Part shown: in pieces, positions 16,270 through 24,932 of the stretch
How the letters are laid out: each line of letters starts with the position of its first letter
How positions within the stretch are numbered: the first letter of the stretch is position 1
From: Mycobacterium triplex
GTDB lineage: Bacteria > Actinomycetota > Actinomycetes > Mycobacteriales > Mycobacteriaceae
DNA: 64,000 bases
Direction of reading: 5' to 3'
Assembly: GCF_000689255.1 (NCBI RefSeq)
Contig: NZ_HG964446.1
Location: 3,516,734 to 3,580,733, forward strand
The notes under the pieces: model-generated
The model's input: the letters and a program-made list of their open reading frames with translations, nothing else
Databases searched by the model: none
What the model was told of the DNA's origin: nothing
Translations under genes and position numbers: made by a program

Positions 16270-17424
16270 GTGAGGATGTCGTTCGGGACGTTCATCGCGC
16301 CGTATCACCCGGTCAAGGAAAGCCCGCTGACCAGCTATGAGCGTGATCTCGAGCTGATCGCGTGGTGTGATCGGTGGGGCTTCGACGAGGCCTGGGTGGG
16401 CGAGCATCATTCGGCCGCCTGGGAGAACATCGCCGACCCCGCGATGTTCTTGGCCGTTGCCGGTCAACGCACCCAACGCATCCGGCTGGGGTCCGGCGTG
16501 GTGAGCCTGCCGTATCACCACCCGCTGATGGTGGCCGACCGGTTCGTGCAGCTGGACTACCTGACGTACGGGCGGGCGATGCTCGGTGTGGGCCCCGGGG
16601 CATTGGTCTCCGACGCGACGATGATGGGCATCGACCCGATCACCCAGCGTCCGCGGATGAACGAAGCCCTCGGGGTGATCATCCGGCTGCTGGCCGGCGA
16701 GACGGTCACCCATCACAGCGACTGGTTCACCTTGAATGAGGCACGCCTGCAAATGCTTCCGGTCAACGGCTCGATGCCGATCGCGGTCGCCTCGAGCACC
16801 TCGCCGTCGGGCATGACCGCCGCCGGTACCCACGGGGTCGGGGTCCTTTCGCTCGGCGCCGGCCTGATCGGCGGCAAGAAGGACCTCGCGGCGCACTGGG
16901 CGCTGGGGGAGAAGGCCGCCGCGGAGAGCGGCAAGAACTTCCGGCGCGAGGAGTGGCGCCTGGTGATCCGCGCGCACCTCGCGCACACCCGAGAGCAGGC
17001 AATGGCCGAGGTCCGCGAGGGTCGCGAGGTCGAACGGATCGGCTACTTCAAGCGGATCGCCGGGTTGAAGAACGACTACACCCTCGAGCAGGAGATCGCC
17101 GAGGACGCCGCGATCGTCGGCACACCCGACGACATGATCGAGGCGCTGCACCGGTTACAGACCATCACCGGCGGGTTCGGCGGGTTCCTGGTGCTGGCCG
17201 GTGATTGGGCTGACCGCGAGGCGACGCTGCGCAGCTACGAATTGATCGGTCGCTACGTCATTCCCGAGTTCCGCGGGCACCTGGAACCCCTGCGTGCCAG
17301 CTACGACACCGTGGTGTCCAAGAAAGCCGACTATGGCGCACCGGTCATGGCGGCGATCAAGAAGGCCTACGAAGATGCCGGCCAACAAATGCCCGAAGAC
17401 CTCAACCCGACCAACCTGAGGTAG
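16270..17424 (+). CDS. LLM class flavin/F420-dependent monooxygenase, limonene monooxygenase-like
   Basis: 384-residue luciferase-like oxidoreductase, paralogue of the protein at 10387. Shared blocks are SFGTFIAPYHPVKESP, EAWVGEHHS, LGSGVVSLPYHHPLMVADRFVQLDYLT, VGPGALVSDATMMGI and DREATLRSYELIGRYV. GTG start 16270 has AGGAGG at ideal spacing; an ATG at 16276 is the alternative. Control through the motif at 16235 would link it to the crotonase. Probably a flavin monooxygenase on a hydrophobic alicyclic or aliphatic compound; substrate not readable from sequence. Confidence 0.87.
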   Translation: MRMSFGTFIAPYHPVKESPLTSYERDLELIAWCDRWGFDEAWVGEHHSAAWENIADPAMFLAVAGQRTQRIRLGSGVVSLPYHHPLMVADRFVQLDYLTYGRAMLGVGPGALVSDATMMGIDPITQRPRMNEALGVIIRLLAGETVTHHSDWFTLNEARLQMLPVNGSMPIAVASSTSPSGMTAAGTHGVGVLSLGAGLIGGKKDLAAHWALGEKAAAESGKNFRREEWRLVIRAHLAHTREQAMAEVREGREVERIGYFKRIAGLKNDYTLEQEIAEDAAIVGTPDDMIEALHRLQTITGGFGGFLVLAGDWADREATLRSYELIGRYVIPEFRGHLEPLRASYDTVVSKKADYGAPVMAAIKKAYEDAGQQMPEDLNPTNLR

Positions 17425-17478
17425 CAATTCGGTCGGTTTTCCGGGCCGAACCTGACCGGCCGCCGTAGCCTTAGCCCC

Positions 17479-18264
17479 ATGAGCGATGGCGACGTGGAGT
17501 TTCTCCGCGGTACCGGACGAATTGCCATGGCGCACAGGGGATTCACGTCGTTCAGGTTCCCGATGAACACGATGGGCGCGTTCCACGAGGCCGCCAAGCT
17601 CGGATTTCGCTACATCGAGACCGATGTTCGCGCGACCCGTGACGGCGTGGCCGTGATCCTGCACGACCGCCGGCTCCCGGCGCAGGCGGGGCTGCCGGGC
17701 CCGATCGACCGGCTTGGTTGGTCGGATCTCCGCACGGCGGATCTCGGTGCGGGGCAGACCATCCCGACGCTGGAAGAGCTGCTGGTGGCGCTACCCGCCA
17801 TGCGGGTCAACATCGATATCAAAGCCGAGTCGGCCATCGAACCGACGGTCGAGGTCATCGAGCGTTTGAACGCCCACGATCGGGTGCTGGTCACGTCGTT
17901 CTCCGACCGGCGTCGCCGTCGCGCGCTGCGCCTGCTGTCCAAACGGGTCGCGAGTTCGGCGGGCACGGTCGCGTTCCCGGCGCTGGTCGCGGCGAAAACA
18001 CCGGCCAGCCGCGCGTATGCCTGGCGAATGCTGCACGACAGCGACTGCCTACAACTGCCGCCACGGGTTGGCCGCCTGCCGGTGATCACGCCGGCCCTGG
18101 TCCGGGCCGCGCACGCCTCGGGGCGTCAGGTGCACGCGTGGACCGTCGACGATCCGGTGGTGATGCGGGCCCTGCTCGACATCGGGGTGGACGGCATCAT
18201 CACCGATCGCGCCGACCTACTGCGCGATGTGCTGGTCGCGCGCGACGAGTGGTCCCCGCTCTAG
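17479..18264 (+). CDS. Glycerophosphodiester phosphodiesterase family protein
   Basis: GDPD-family TIM-barrel phosphodiesterase (261 aa) expected to split glycerophosphodiesters into glycerol-3-phosphate and an alcohol. The active-site pattern is intact: AHRG (H19, R20), IETDV (E47, D49), LHD (H62), VNIDIK in the middle, and late VHAWTVDDP and GVDGIITDRADLL. No signal peptide, so cytoplasmic, as in GlpQ2-type mycobacterial enzymes. It stands 54 nt after the LLM gene on the same strand and is convergent, back to back, with a cutinase gene. Confidence 0.88.
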   Translation: MSDGDVEFLRGTGRIAMAHRGFTSFRFPMNTMGAFHEAAKLGFRYIETDVRATRDGVAVILHDRRLPAQAGLPGPIDRLGWSDLRTADLGAGQTIPTLEELLVALPAMRVNIDIKAESAIEPTVEVIERLNAHDRVLVTSFSDRRRRRALRLLSKRVASSAGTVAFPALVAAKTPASRAYAWRMLHDSDCLQLPPRVGRLPVITPALVRAAHASGRQVHAWTVDDPVVMRALLDIGVDGIITDRADLLRDVLVARDEWSPL

Positions 18265-18951
18265 CTACAGCTTGCTGGCGGCGAAGTCGGCGGCCTGGTT
18301 GGCCATGCCGGCGTCGATGTACGCGCTAGCCAGATGTTGTGGCCAGTTCTCTTTCCAGGTGTTCGGGTCGGCGGGGTTGCAGACCGGGTCAGCGCCGTGG
18401 CACAACTCGATCGTCCGGTCGTTGTACAGCGGGTTGAAGTTCGTGATCGGACCCACCCACTGACTTCCGTTGCCGAACAGCGCGACGGCGGCGATGTGCT
18501 GGTCCATGCCGGGCGGCAGGGGACTGTCGAACCCGAACGCACTGATGGGCGCGGCGAGCACCACGTCGGTGACCGCGGCTCCGAGTGAGTAGCCGCCCAG
18601 CACGAGCCGGGTGTTCGGGCAACTGCCGGCCATGTCCTGGATGTGGTGGCTCATGTCGTTGGCGCCGATGTCGACCTGCGTATCAGCGGGGTACTTGACG
18701 GCGTACGAGCCGAAGCTCCGATTGCCCACCTTGGACGACAGCGCGTTGATGAACGCGTTGCCGAGCACACCCGGTCCCGGTGATTCGTATCGGCCGCGGG
18801 CGAACACCACCTGAACCTGGGGACAGCTGGCGGCGGCCGACGGTACGGCACCCGGAGCCTGCAGCACTGCGGGGGCCAGTATCAGTGCGCCCGCGATCAC
18901 GACCGCCGCGAGGCACACACCACATGGTTTACGGAGAAGTAAAGCGCGCAC
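18265..18951 (-). CDS. Exported cutinase-like esterase (Culp), variant nucleophile elbow
   Basis: Secreted alpha/beta hydrolase of the mycobacterial cutinase-like protein family, 228 aa. The signal peptide (residues 1-about 41, ending SAAA) precedes CPQVQVVFARGRYESPG. The nucleophile elbow is GYSLG (S122) instead of the usual G-[YF]-S-Q-G. The aspartate motif ADPVC and a histidine in QHLASAY complete the triad. Culp proteins hydrolyse esters or lipids outside the cell. GTG start. One of three such genes here (others at 34.4 and 38.2 kb). Confidence 0.88.
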   Translation of the reverse strand: MRALLLRKPCGVCLAAVVIAGALILAPAVLQAPGAVPSAAASCPQVQVVFARGRYESPGPGVLGNAFINALSSKVGNRSFGSYAVKYPADTQVDIGANDMSHHIQDMAGSCPNTRLVLGGYSLGAAVTDVVLAAPISAFGFDSPLPPGMDQHIAAVALFGNGSQWVGPITNFNPLYNDRTIELCHGADPVCNPADPNTWKENWPQHLASAYIDAGMANQAADFAASKL

Positions 18952-19061
18952 AGCACGATGTTAAGTCGAACTCGGCGCCGGCGCCGGGCAGGGTGAATTC
19001 GGATCCGTACGGACTCTGACCACGTTGTCGGCCGTAGCACGCCGAACGATAGGTTCGGCTG

Positions 19062-19745
19062 ATGAGCAACACCAACGCGAGTGCACCCGAGCGTTTGTTC
19101 GCGCTGGCCGGCCAGGTCACGGGTTTCATGCCGGACGACGAGGGGCGCGCGCTCTACGACGCGGCGCTGCGGTATCTGGGCGGCGGTGTCGGAGTCGAGA
19201 TCGGAACCTATTGCGGCAAATCCACCTTGCTGCTCGGTGCCGCGGCGCAACAGACGGCGGGCGTGCTCTACACGATCGATCATCACCACGGCTCCGAGGA
19301 ACATCAGGCCGGCTGGGAATACCACGACGCCTCGTTGGTCGATGAGGTCACCGGACTGTTCGACACCTTGCCGACGTTTCGTCGCACGCTCGACGCCGCC
19401 GGGCTGGATGACCACGTGGTGGCGGTGGTGGGCAAGTCACCGGTGGTGGCCCGGGGATGGCGGTCACCGCTGCAGTTCTTGTTCATCGACGGCGGCCACT
19501 CCGAGGCCGCGGCCACCGAGGACTTCAACGGATGGGCCAAGTGGGTGAGTGTCGGCGGGGCACTCGTCATCCACGACGTATTTCCCGATCCGCGAGACGG
19601 CGGCCGGCCACCGTATTACATCTATTGCCGCGCACTCGATTCCGGCCAGTTCCGGGAGGTCTCCGCACTCGGGTCACTGCGGGTGCTCGAGCGCATCAGC
19701 GGTCGGGTGGGCGAGCCGATCGAAATCACCGGCCAGGCCCGGTAA
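19062..19745 (+). CDS. Class I SAM-dependent methyltransferase
   Basis: 227-residue methyltransferase of the O-methyltransferase-like type. Motif I GVEIGTYCGKST occupies residues 44-55, an acidic/His segment YTIDHHHGSEEH follows, and FIDGGHSEAAATEDF near 145 and GGALVIHDVFPDP near 167 form the later motifs, resembling metal-assisted sugar or macrolide O-methyltransferases. Its last 20 bases overlap the convergent toroid-fold gene, tying it to the glycosyltransferase operon. Acceptor unknown. Confidence 0.82.
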   Translation: MSNTNASAPERLFALAGQVTGFMPDDEGRALYDAALRYLGGGVGVEIGTYCGKSTLLLGAAAQQTAGVLYTIDHHHGSEEHQAGWEYHDASLVDEVTGLFDTLPTFRRTLDAAGLDDHVVAVVGKSPVVARGWRSPLQFLFIDGGHSEAAATEDFNGWAKWVSVGGALVIHDVFPDPRDGGRPPYYIYCRALDSGQFREVSALGSLRVLERISGRVGEPIEITGQAR

Positions 19746-20802
19746 CCACACACTCGCAGTCGAAGTCGGTCTGCAGACCCAGCGGCAGACCTTGGCCCCG
19801 GAAGATCCCGGCGCCTGCCGTGGTGTCCGACAGCGCGTCCGCCGCCAGGATCACCGCCGCGCCCGTCCACGTCGTGCGCTCCTCGGGCCACCGCTTGCCG
19901 TCGGCGAACACCAAGCCGGTCCAGTACGAGCCGTCTTCTTCACGCAGGTGCTGCATCGCGGCGAATTGCCGGTGCGCGACGGATCGCTGCCCGATGGCTT
20001 CGAGCGCCATCACCAGTTCGCAAGTTTCGGCGCCCGTCACCCAGGGCCGGTCGTTCACGCAGCGGATGCCGAGACCGTCGACGACGAAGTCGTCCCAGCG
20101 CTCCTTCACGCGCGCCGCGGCGACCGGGCCTCGCAGCGCGCTACCGAGGATGGGGTAGTACCAGTCCATCGAGTAGCGGTCTTTTTCGGTGAACGCCTCC
20201 GGATGCGCGACGAGCGCATGGCCCAGCCGGCCCAACGCCAGCTCCCACTCCGGCTGCGGGTCGCCGACCAGGGCGGCCAGCGCCAATGCGCACCGGATGC
20301 TGTGATACACGCTGGCGCAACCGGTTAGCAAAGCTTCGCGAACCGGACCGGTTTCGCTTCGCGCCCAACAGATCTCGCCGTACCCGATCTGCAGGTCGAT
20401 GACGAAGTCGATCGCCTTGTGCACCGTCGGCCACATCGACGCCGCGAAGGACTCGTCGCCGGTGACCAATACGTAATGCCAAACACCGGTGGCGATGTAG
20501 GCGCAGAAATTGCTGTCACTGTTGGGGTCTTCGATTGTCCCCGAACGGAATTGGAGGGGCCAAGATCCATCGGATCGCTGATTACGACGACTCCACTCAT
20601 ATGCGGCCCGGGCTGGTTCCAGCAATCCGGCAGCGGTGAGCGCCATCGCCGATTCGACGTGATCCCACGGGTCGGTGTGACCGCCCCGAAACCAGGGGAT
20701 GGCACCGGACGATTCCTGCTCGGCGGCGATGGACAGCGCTGTCTGGCGACACTGCTCGGGGCTGAAGACGCCCGGGACTGCCGGCGGGCTAGATCGACGC
20801 AA
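19726..20802 (-). CDS. Prenyltransferase/alpha-alpha toroid-fold protein
   Basis: 358-residue protein rich in Trp and Gly repeats (AAYEWSRRNQRSDGSWPLQF, PWVTGAETCELVMALEAIGQ, REEDGSYWTGLVFADGKRWPEERTTWTGAAV). These resemble squalene-cyclase/prenyltransferase or six-hairpin glycosidase barrels. No DXDD cyclase motif or signal peptide is visible, so enzyme class is uncertain. The start overlaps the upstream methyltransferase end by 14 nt, making it the last gene of a three-gene operon (GT4, methyltransferase, this). It probably acts on or shapes the same glycoconjugate. Confidence 0.7.
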   Translation of the reverse strand: MRRSSPPAVPGVFSPEQCRQTALSIAAEQESSGAIPWFRGGHTDPWDHVESAMALTAAGLLEPARAAYEWSRRNQRSDGSWPLQFRSGTIEDPNSDSNFCAYIATGVWHYVLVTGDESFAASMWPTVHKAIDFVIDLQIGYGEICWARSETGPVREALLTGCASVYHSIRCALALAALVGDPQPEWELALGRLGHALVAHPEAFTEKDRYSMDWYYPILGSALRGPVAAARVKERWDDFVVDGLGIRCVNDRPWVTGAETCELVMALEAIGQRSVAHRQFAAMQHLREEDGSYWTGLVFADGKRWPEERTTWTGAAVILAADALSDTTAGAGIFRGQGLPLGLQTDFDCECVVTGPGR

Positions 20803-21547
20803 CTGAATACCCCGGTGTCGCTTCCGCTTTGACCTGGTGCGGTTTGGTGAAGTACATCGCCACGCTCTTGCCCACGAAGGGGTTGAGCACCGACTCCGCG
20901 ATACGGGTGAGCCTGGGCCTGCGCATAAGGTCCCACACCAGAAGTTTGTGATATGCGGTCACCGCGGGATGGTCTGTATTTTGAACTCCGACAGCACATT
21001 TCAGCCACCAAAATGGAGCATGCAATGCGTGCGCATGATGGGAATGCGTCAATTCCAGGCCGCTGCCTACGATCTTGTTCCGCAATTCGCTGGCCCGGTA
21101 GATGCGGATGTGCCCACCGAGGTTGGCGTGATACTCGTCGGACAGCAGCCAGCACACTTGTTCCGGGAGCCATCGGGGTACCGAGACCGCGAGGGTGCCT
21201 CCAACTTTGAGAACCCGGACCAATTCCGCGATCGCGGCGTCGTCTTGGGTGACGTGTTCCAGAATTTCGGATGCGATGACGCAGTCGAATGTCTCATCGG
21301 GGTACGGCAAGTTCAACGCGTCGCCGACGACCGCCTCCGCCGATGCTGCCGCAGGTGCCTCTCCGTTTTCGGCCATCGCCCGCAAAATGGTTTCTACGGA
21401 CTTCAATTCGGCTTCGTCACGATCGAACGCGACGATGTCGGCACCGCGACGGTACGCCTCGAACGCGTGCCTGCCGGCCCCGCAGCCCACGTCGATCACC
21501 TTGCTGGACGGCCCGATGCCGAGCCGGTCGAAATCGACTGTCAGCAT
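20789..21547 (-). CDS. Class I SAM-dependent methyltransferase
   Basis: 252-residue methyltransferase of the ubiE/COQ5-like type. Motif I VIDVGCGAGRHAFEA is at residues 17-31, the acidic end IVAFDRDEAE at about 38-47, and later motifs LPYPDETFDCVIASEILEHV and LKVGGTLAVSVPRW follow. The C-terminal half, with HHAHALHAPFWWLKCAVG, is aromatic and may bind a lipid acceptor. It overlaps the glycosyltransferase by 7 nt and the toroid-fold gene by 14 nt, so the three are translationally coupled. Confidence 0.83.
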   Translation of the reverse strand: MLTVDFDRLGIGPSSKVIDVGCGAGRHAFEAYRRGADIVAFDRDEAELKSVETILRAMAENGEAPAAASAEAVVGDALNLPYPDETFDCVIASEILEHVTQDDAAIAELVRVLKVGGTLAVSVPRWLPEQVCWLLSDEYHANLGGHIRIYRASELRNKIVGSGLELTHSHHAHALHAPFWWLKCAVGVQNTDHPAVTAYHKLLVWDLMRRPRLTRIAESVLNPFVGKSVAMYFTKPHQVKAEATPGYSVASI

Positions 21548-22797
21548 TGCAGTTCGCCCTCGGTGACGGTCTTTCGTGCGATCGCCTGCTCATAGATCCG
21601 CACGGTCTGTGCCGCTACGGCTTCCCAGCTGAACACGCTGACCGCCCGGGCCCGGCCCGCCTTTCCAAGGCTGCGGCGCTTTTCCGGCGAGTCCAGCAAC
21701 TCGCCCAGCGCGCGGGTCAGCGCGTCGACGTCGGCGGGCGGCACCAGCTCGGCGCAGGCGCCGTCGGACCCGAGAACTTCGGGCAGGGCACCCACCCGGC
21801 TCGCGACGATCGGTGTACCACTGGACATCGCCTCCACGGCGGGCAGCGAAAACCCTTCGTAGAGCGACGGTATGCAGGCGACCTCGGCCGAGGCGAACAA
21901 CGCGGCCAGCTCGGCATCGGTGAGCCCGCTGGTGATGTGGACGATGTCCGAGATCCCGAGTTCGGCGATCAGTTTGTGGGTGGGGCCGTTGGGTTCCACC
22001 TTGGCGACGAGCCGCAACTCGACATCCCGGTTCACCCGAGCTTTGGCGACGGCGTGCAACAGGGTGCTGACGCCCTTCAGCGGGGTGTCGGCGCTGGCGA
22101 TCGCGATCACCCGGCCGGGCTGCCGTGGACCCGAACCCGGTTTGAACAGCTCGGTGTTCACACCCAACGGCACAACGTGGAGTTGCTCGGGCGAGACGCC
22201 GAAATCGGAAATGATGTCGGCCGCCGACGACGACGAGACCGTCAACAGCTCCGGAATCTGACGCGCCACGTGCTGCTGCATGTCCAGGAAGCCATACCAC
22301 CGGCGTACCAACGGCTTCCGCCACCACTTTGCCGCCGCGACGTCCAGCACCCGGTCACGGGTGATCGGGTGGTGCACGGTGGCCACCACCGGCATTCCCG
22401 TAGCGGCAATGCTCAACAATCCCGTTCCCAGACTTTGGTTGTCGTGGACGACGTCGAAGTCGGATACGCGGTCGGCCAGCAGACGGGCGACACGCATGGT
22501 GAACGTCCGCGGCTCGGGGAAACCGGCCGTCCACACGGTCAGGAGTTCCCGCAGGTCGATCGCGTCGTGGATCTCGCTGGGGCGGGGAATGCGGAACGGG
22601 TCGGGCTCGCGGTACATGTCGAGACTGGGAACCTCGGTCAATCGCACCCGAGGATCGAGCAATTCCGGATACGGCTGCCCGGAAAATACTTCGACATCAT
22701 GACCTAGTTCCACGAGACCGTGGCTGAGATGTCGTATGTAGACGCCCTGTCCGCCGCAATGGGTCTTACTACGGTAGGACAGCAAGGCAATTCGCAT
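21541..22797 (-). CDS. GT4 family glycosyltransferase
   Basis: 418-residue GT-B fold glycosyltransferase. The N-terminal acceptor domain starts MRIALLSYRSKTHCGGQGVYI. The C-terminal donor domain has SADTPLKGVSTLLHAVA and the E-x7-E motif in SLYEGFSLPAVEAMSSGTPIV, defining retaining family GT4. Cytoplasmic, using a nucleotide sugar. ATG 22797 is preferred (GAAGAG upstream); a TTG at 22803 is possible. First gene of the operon with a methyltransferase and a toroid-fold protein, suggesting assembly of a small methylated glycoside or glycolipid. Confidence 0.85.
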   Translation of the reverse strand: MRIALLSYRSKTHCGGQGVYIRHLSHGLVELGHDVEVFSGQPYPELLDPRVRLTEVPSLDMYREPDPFRIPRPSEIHDAIDLRELLTVWTAGFPEPRTFTMRVARLLADRVSDFDVVHDNQSLGTGLLSIAATGMPVVATVHHPITRDRVLDVAAAKWWRKPLVRRWYGFLDMQQHVARQIPELLTVSSSSAADIISDFGVSPEQLHVVPLGVNTELFKPGSGPRQPGRVIAIASADTPLKGVSTLLHAVAKARVNRDVELRLVAKVEPNGPTHKLIAELGISDIVHITSGLTDAELAALFASAEVACIPSLYEGFSLPAVEAMSSGTPIVASRVGALPEVLGSDGACAELVPPADVDALTRALGELLDSPEKRRSLGKAGRARAVSVFSWEAVAAQTVRIYEQAIARKTVTEGELQC

Positions 22798-23104
22798 ACT
22801 CAACTCTTCTTTGCTGGTTAACGAACGCGGAAGGGCGCCGAATCCATTGCGATCAACGGGCTCCCGAACTCCGTGACAGCAAACTGGACATGTGTCCAGA
22901 CTATAGTTCGATCAGCTAATCGACGCAACGCGCCATCGGTGGCCTTCAATACTAGGTTTCGGCAATATTTGTTCGGCGGCGAGGTCGGGTGGATAACTGT
23001 TCCGGGTCGGGCGGAGGCAATCGAGAGTCGGAACATGTTGTGAGGCAATGGGCAGAGCGGTGACCAAGGAGGAGACGCATTTGTTTGCTGGCGGCCGGCC
23101 CTCC
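22798..23104. other. Intergenic region, no gene seen
   Basis: 307 bases between the glycosyltransferase start and the TetR stop. It must hold the promoter of the glycosyltransferase operon, but I could not pick a convincing -35/-10 pair. No small reading frame with a ribosome site stands out. Confidence 0.4.
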
Positions 23105-23728
23105 TCAGCGATCGAGCAGGACGGACAGGGCGTCGGAGACCATGTCCTCGGGGTCTTGTTCGATCCCGACATTGCGTAGCTCGCCCTCGATGGCAAGGGA
23201 GGCGATGCCGTGTACGAGCGACCAGAGCGGTCCGGCCGCCTCGCGCGGTTGTCGGCCGCGCAGTAGCCCGGCGGCCTGACACCCGGCAATCGCGTCAAGC
23301 AGATTTCCGAAGGCTTGACCTGCGGCGACGGCCAGACTCGGGTGCTGGGCCTTGCCGGTATCCGCGCCGAACATGACGCGGTACTGGTCCGGATGGCCAA
23401 CGGCCCAACGGACATAGGCGCGACCGATTGCGATCAGCTTGTCGGGGGGACGGGCGGCGACTTCGGCGCCGGCGGACAATGCGGCGTGGAGTTCTAAAAA
23501 CCCCTGTTCGGCGACGGTCGCGAGCAGGTCAGCCTTGTCGGTGAAGTGGCGGTACGGCGCCGCGGCGCTGACACCCGCCCGGCGGGCCGCCTCGGTCAGG
23601 GTGAATCCCTTCGGCCCCCGCTCGGCCACCAGCGACAGTGCGGCGCTGGTCAGCGCCCGTTTGAGATCGCCGTGGTGATAACGGTCCCGGCGGATCTTGG
23701 TTGCGGCGGGGGACTTCTCTGCGGTCAT
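23105..23728 (-). CDS. TetR family transcriptional regulator (WHG-type C-domain)
   Basis: 207-residue repressor. HTH with FTLTEAARRAGVSAAAPYRHFTDKADLL follows DRYHHGDLKRALTSAAL, the pattern of TetR proteins with a C-terminal WHG domain (LWSLVHGIASLAIEG near the end). ATG 23728 was chosen; upstream in-frame codons would run through the operator. Divergent from the SDR gene with a 9-bp-arm inverted repeat between them, so it very likely represses both. Confidence 0.86.
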   Translation of the reverse strand: MTAEKSPAATKIRRDRYHHGDLKRALTSAALSLVAERGPKGFTLTEAARRAGVSAAAPYRHFTDKADLLATVAEQGFLELHAALSAGAEVAARPPDKLIAIGRAYVRWAVGHPDQYRVMFGADTGKAQHPSLAVAAGQAFGNLLDAIAGCQAAGLLRGRQPREAAGPLWSLVHGIASLAIEGELRNVGIEQDPEDMVSDALSVLLDR

Positions 23729-23736
23729 GTTGACGA

Positions 23737-23762
23737 CATTAACATCTCGGTCTATGTTAATG
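23737..23762. promoter_or_regulatory. Divergent TetR operator
   Basis: Perfect inverted repeat with arms CATTAACAT and ATGTTAATG and an 8-nt centre, lying between the TetR and SDR starts. AT-rich against a high-GC background. A probable binding site controlling both divergent genes. Confidence 0.65.
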
Positions 23763-23790
23763 ATATTCACATTCCCGGAAAGGGGCGAAA

Positions 23791-24609
23791 ATGTCATCTC
23801 AACAAAGCGGTGAGACGGGCTGGGCGGTGATCACGGGCGCCAGCTCCGGTTTCGGCGCGATCTTCGCCGACCTCTTGGCCAAGCGTGGCTTGTCACTGCT
23901 GCTTGCCGGACGGGACGAGGCACGCCTGCGCGCGGTCGCGCAGCGGGTGCGTCAATCGGCTCGCGTCGACGTCGAACTGGTCATCGGCGACCTCGGCGCC
24001 GAAGCCGGCGTCGAGGCCCTGGTCGCCAGCCTCGCTGGGCGGACGGTCGAGGTGCTGGTCAACAATGCCGGGTTCGGCACCTACGGCCGATTTGCGGAGC
24101 TGGACGCCGATCGCGAGCACGAGCTGGTGGCAGTCAACGTCGACGCGCTGGTTCGCCTGACCCATGCGGTACTGCCCGGAATGCTGGCCCGCGGTCGCGG
24201 CGGCATCCTCAACGTCGCCTCCACCATCGCGTTTCAGCCCGGCACGTACCAGGCCACCTACGGCGCCTCGAAGGCGTTCGTGCTCTCCCTCAGTCAGGCC
24301 CTGTGGGCCGAAACGCGCGGCTCGGGCGTCACGGTGACCGCGCTGTGCCCCGGACCCACCCGGACCGGATTCGTCGATGCGCTGGGATCGGATGTCTCGC
24401 ACACCGCGATCTACCGGCGCCTCGCCGCACCCGAACCCGTGGTGGCCGCCGGGCTGCGCGCGCTCGACCGAGGCCGTGCCGTCGCGGTGCCGGGGTGGCG
24501 CAACCGGATCATGACTACCGGCGGCCGCATGTCACCCGGTTGGCTGTCCGCCCTGATCAGCGGCCGGATGCTACGGCCCACCGCCGCCACGACGCATGCA
24601 GGTCACTGA
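23791..24609 (+). CDS. SDR family oxidoreductase
   Basis: 272-residue short-chain dehydrogenase. TGASSGFG (residues 15-22), NNAG (91-94), Ser in NVASTIAF (about 144), Y157-x3-K161. The C-terminus, with VVAAGLRALDRGRAVAVPGWRNRIMTTGGRMSP, is like the DltE/YqjQ group of membrane-edge SDRs that handle long-chain acyl or keto lipids. ATG start with a purine-rich site upstream (GGAAAGGGG). Regulated with the divergent TetR gene. Substrate unknown. Confidence 0.87.
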   Translation: MSSQQSGETGWAVITGASSGFGAIFADLLAKRGLSLLLAGRDEARLRAVAQRVRQSARVDVELVIGDLGAEAGVEALVASLAGRTVEVLVNNAGFGTYGRFAELDADREHELVAVNVDALVRLTHAVLPGMLARGRGGILNVASTIAFQPGTYQATYGASKAFVLSLSQALWAETRGSGVTVTALCPGPTRTGFVDALGSDVSHTAIYRRLAAPEPVVAAGLRALDRGRAVAVPGWRNRIMTTGGRMSPGWLSALISGRMLRPTAATTHAGH

Positions 24610-24932
24610 GATGGCCTGAATGAGCGAACCCGCTTGTCGTCCAATCGAGTTGGGAGAAAGGCTCAGATGTTGTTGCGCGCTCAAGCGGGTGGGACCTGCG
24701 TGGCACGGGCACAATCATGCGCATTTTCCTGCGCGGTGTGGTCGGCTTCCTTGCTAACCGGCTCGTGACAGCGGCTGAAAAGGGGTAATCCACGTCACAG
24801 CGGTCACCCTTCGCGCCGTTGTCTCCGAATCCAGGTCAGTCACACGGGAATTCGTGAAGCCGGTGAACCGCTCGGCTCATTCACGCGTGGCTAGATATGC
24901 AACGCTATACCCAGCGGTGCGGAGGAGTCATC
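24610..24932. other. Intergenic region with a spaced inverted repeat
   Basis: 323 bases between the SDR and GMC genes. ACCCGCTTG near 24627 is mirrored by CAAGCGGGT near 24682, which could form a long-loop stem. A 23-codon frame at 24717-24788 (MRIFLRGVVGFLANR...) has no clear ribosome site and I do not call it. No tRNA or promoter is convincingly visible. Confidence 0.35.

Noticed and set aside
16216..17151. N-terminal extension of the crotonase frame through the LLM gene
   Set aside because: Extension is antisense to an LLM gene, and ATG 16215 has a ribosome site and the right family length.
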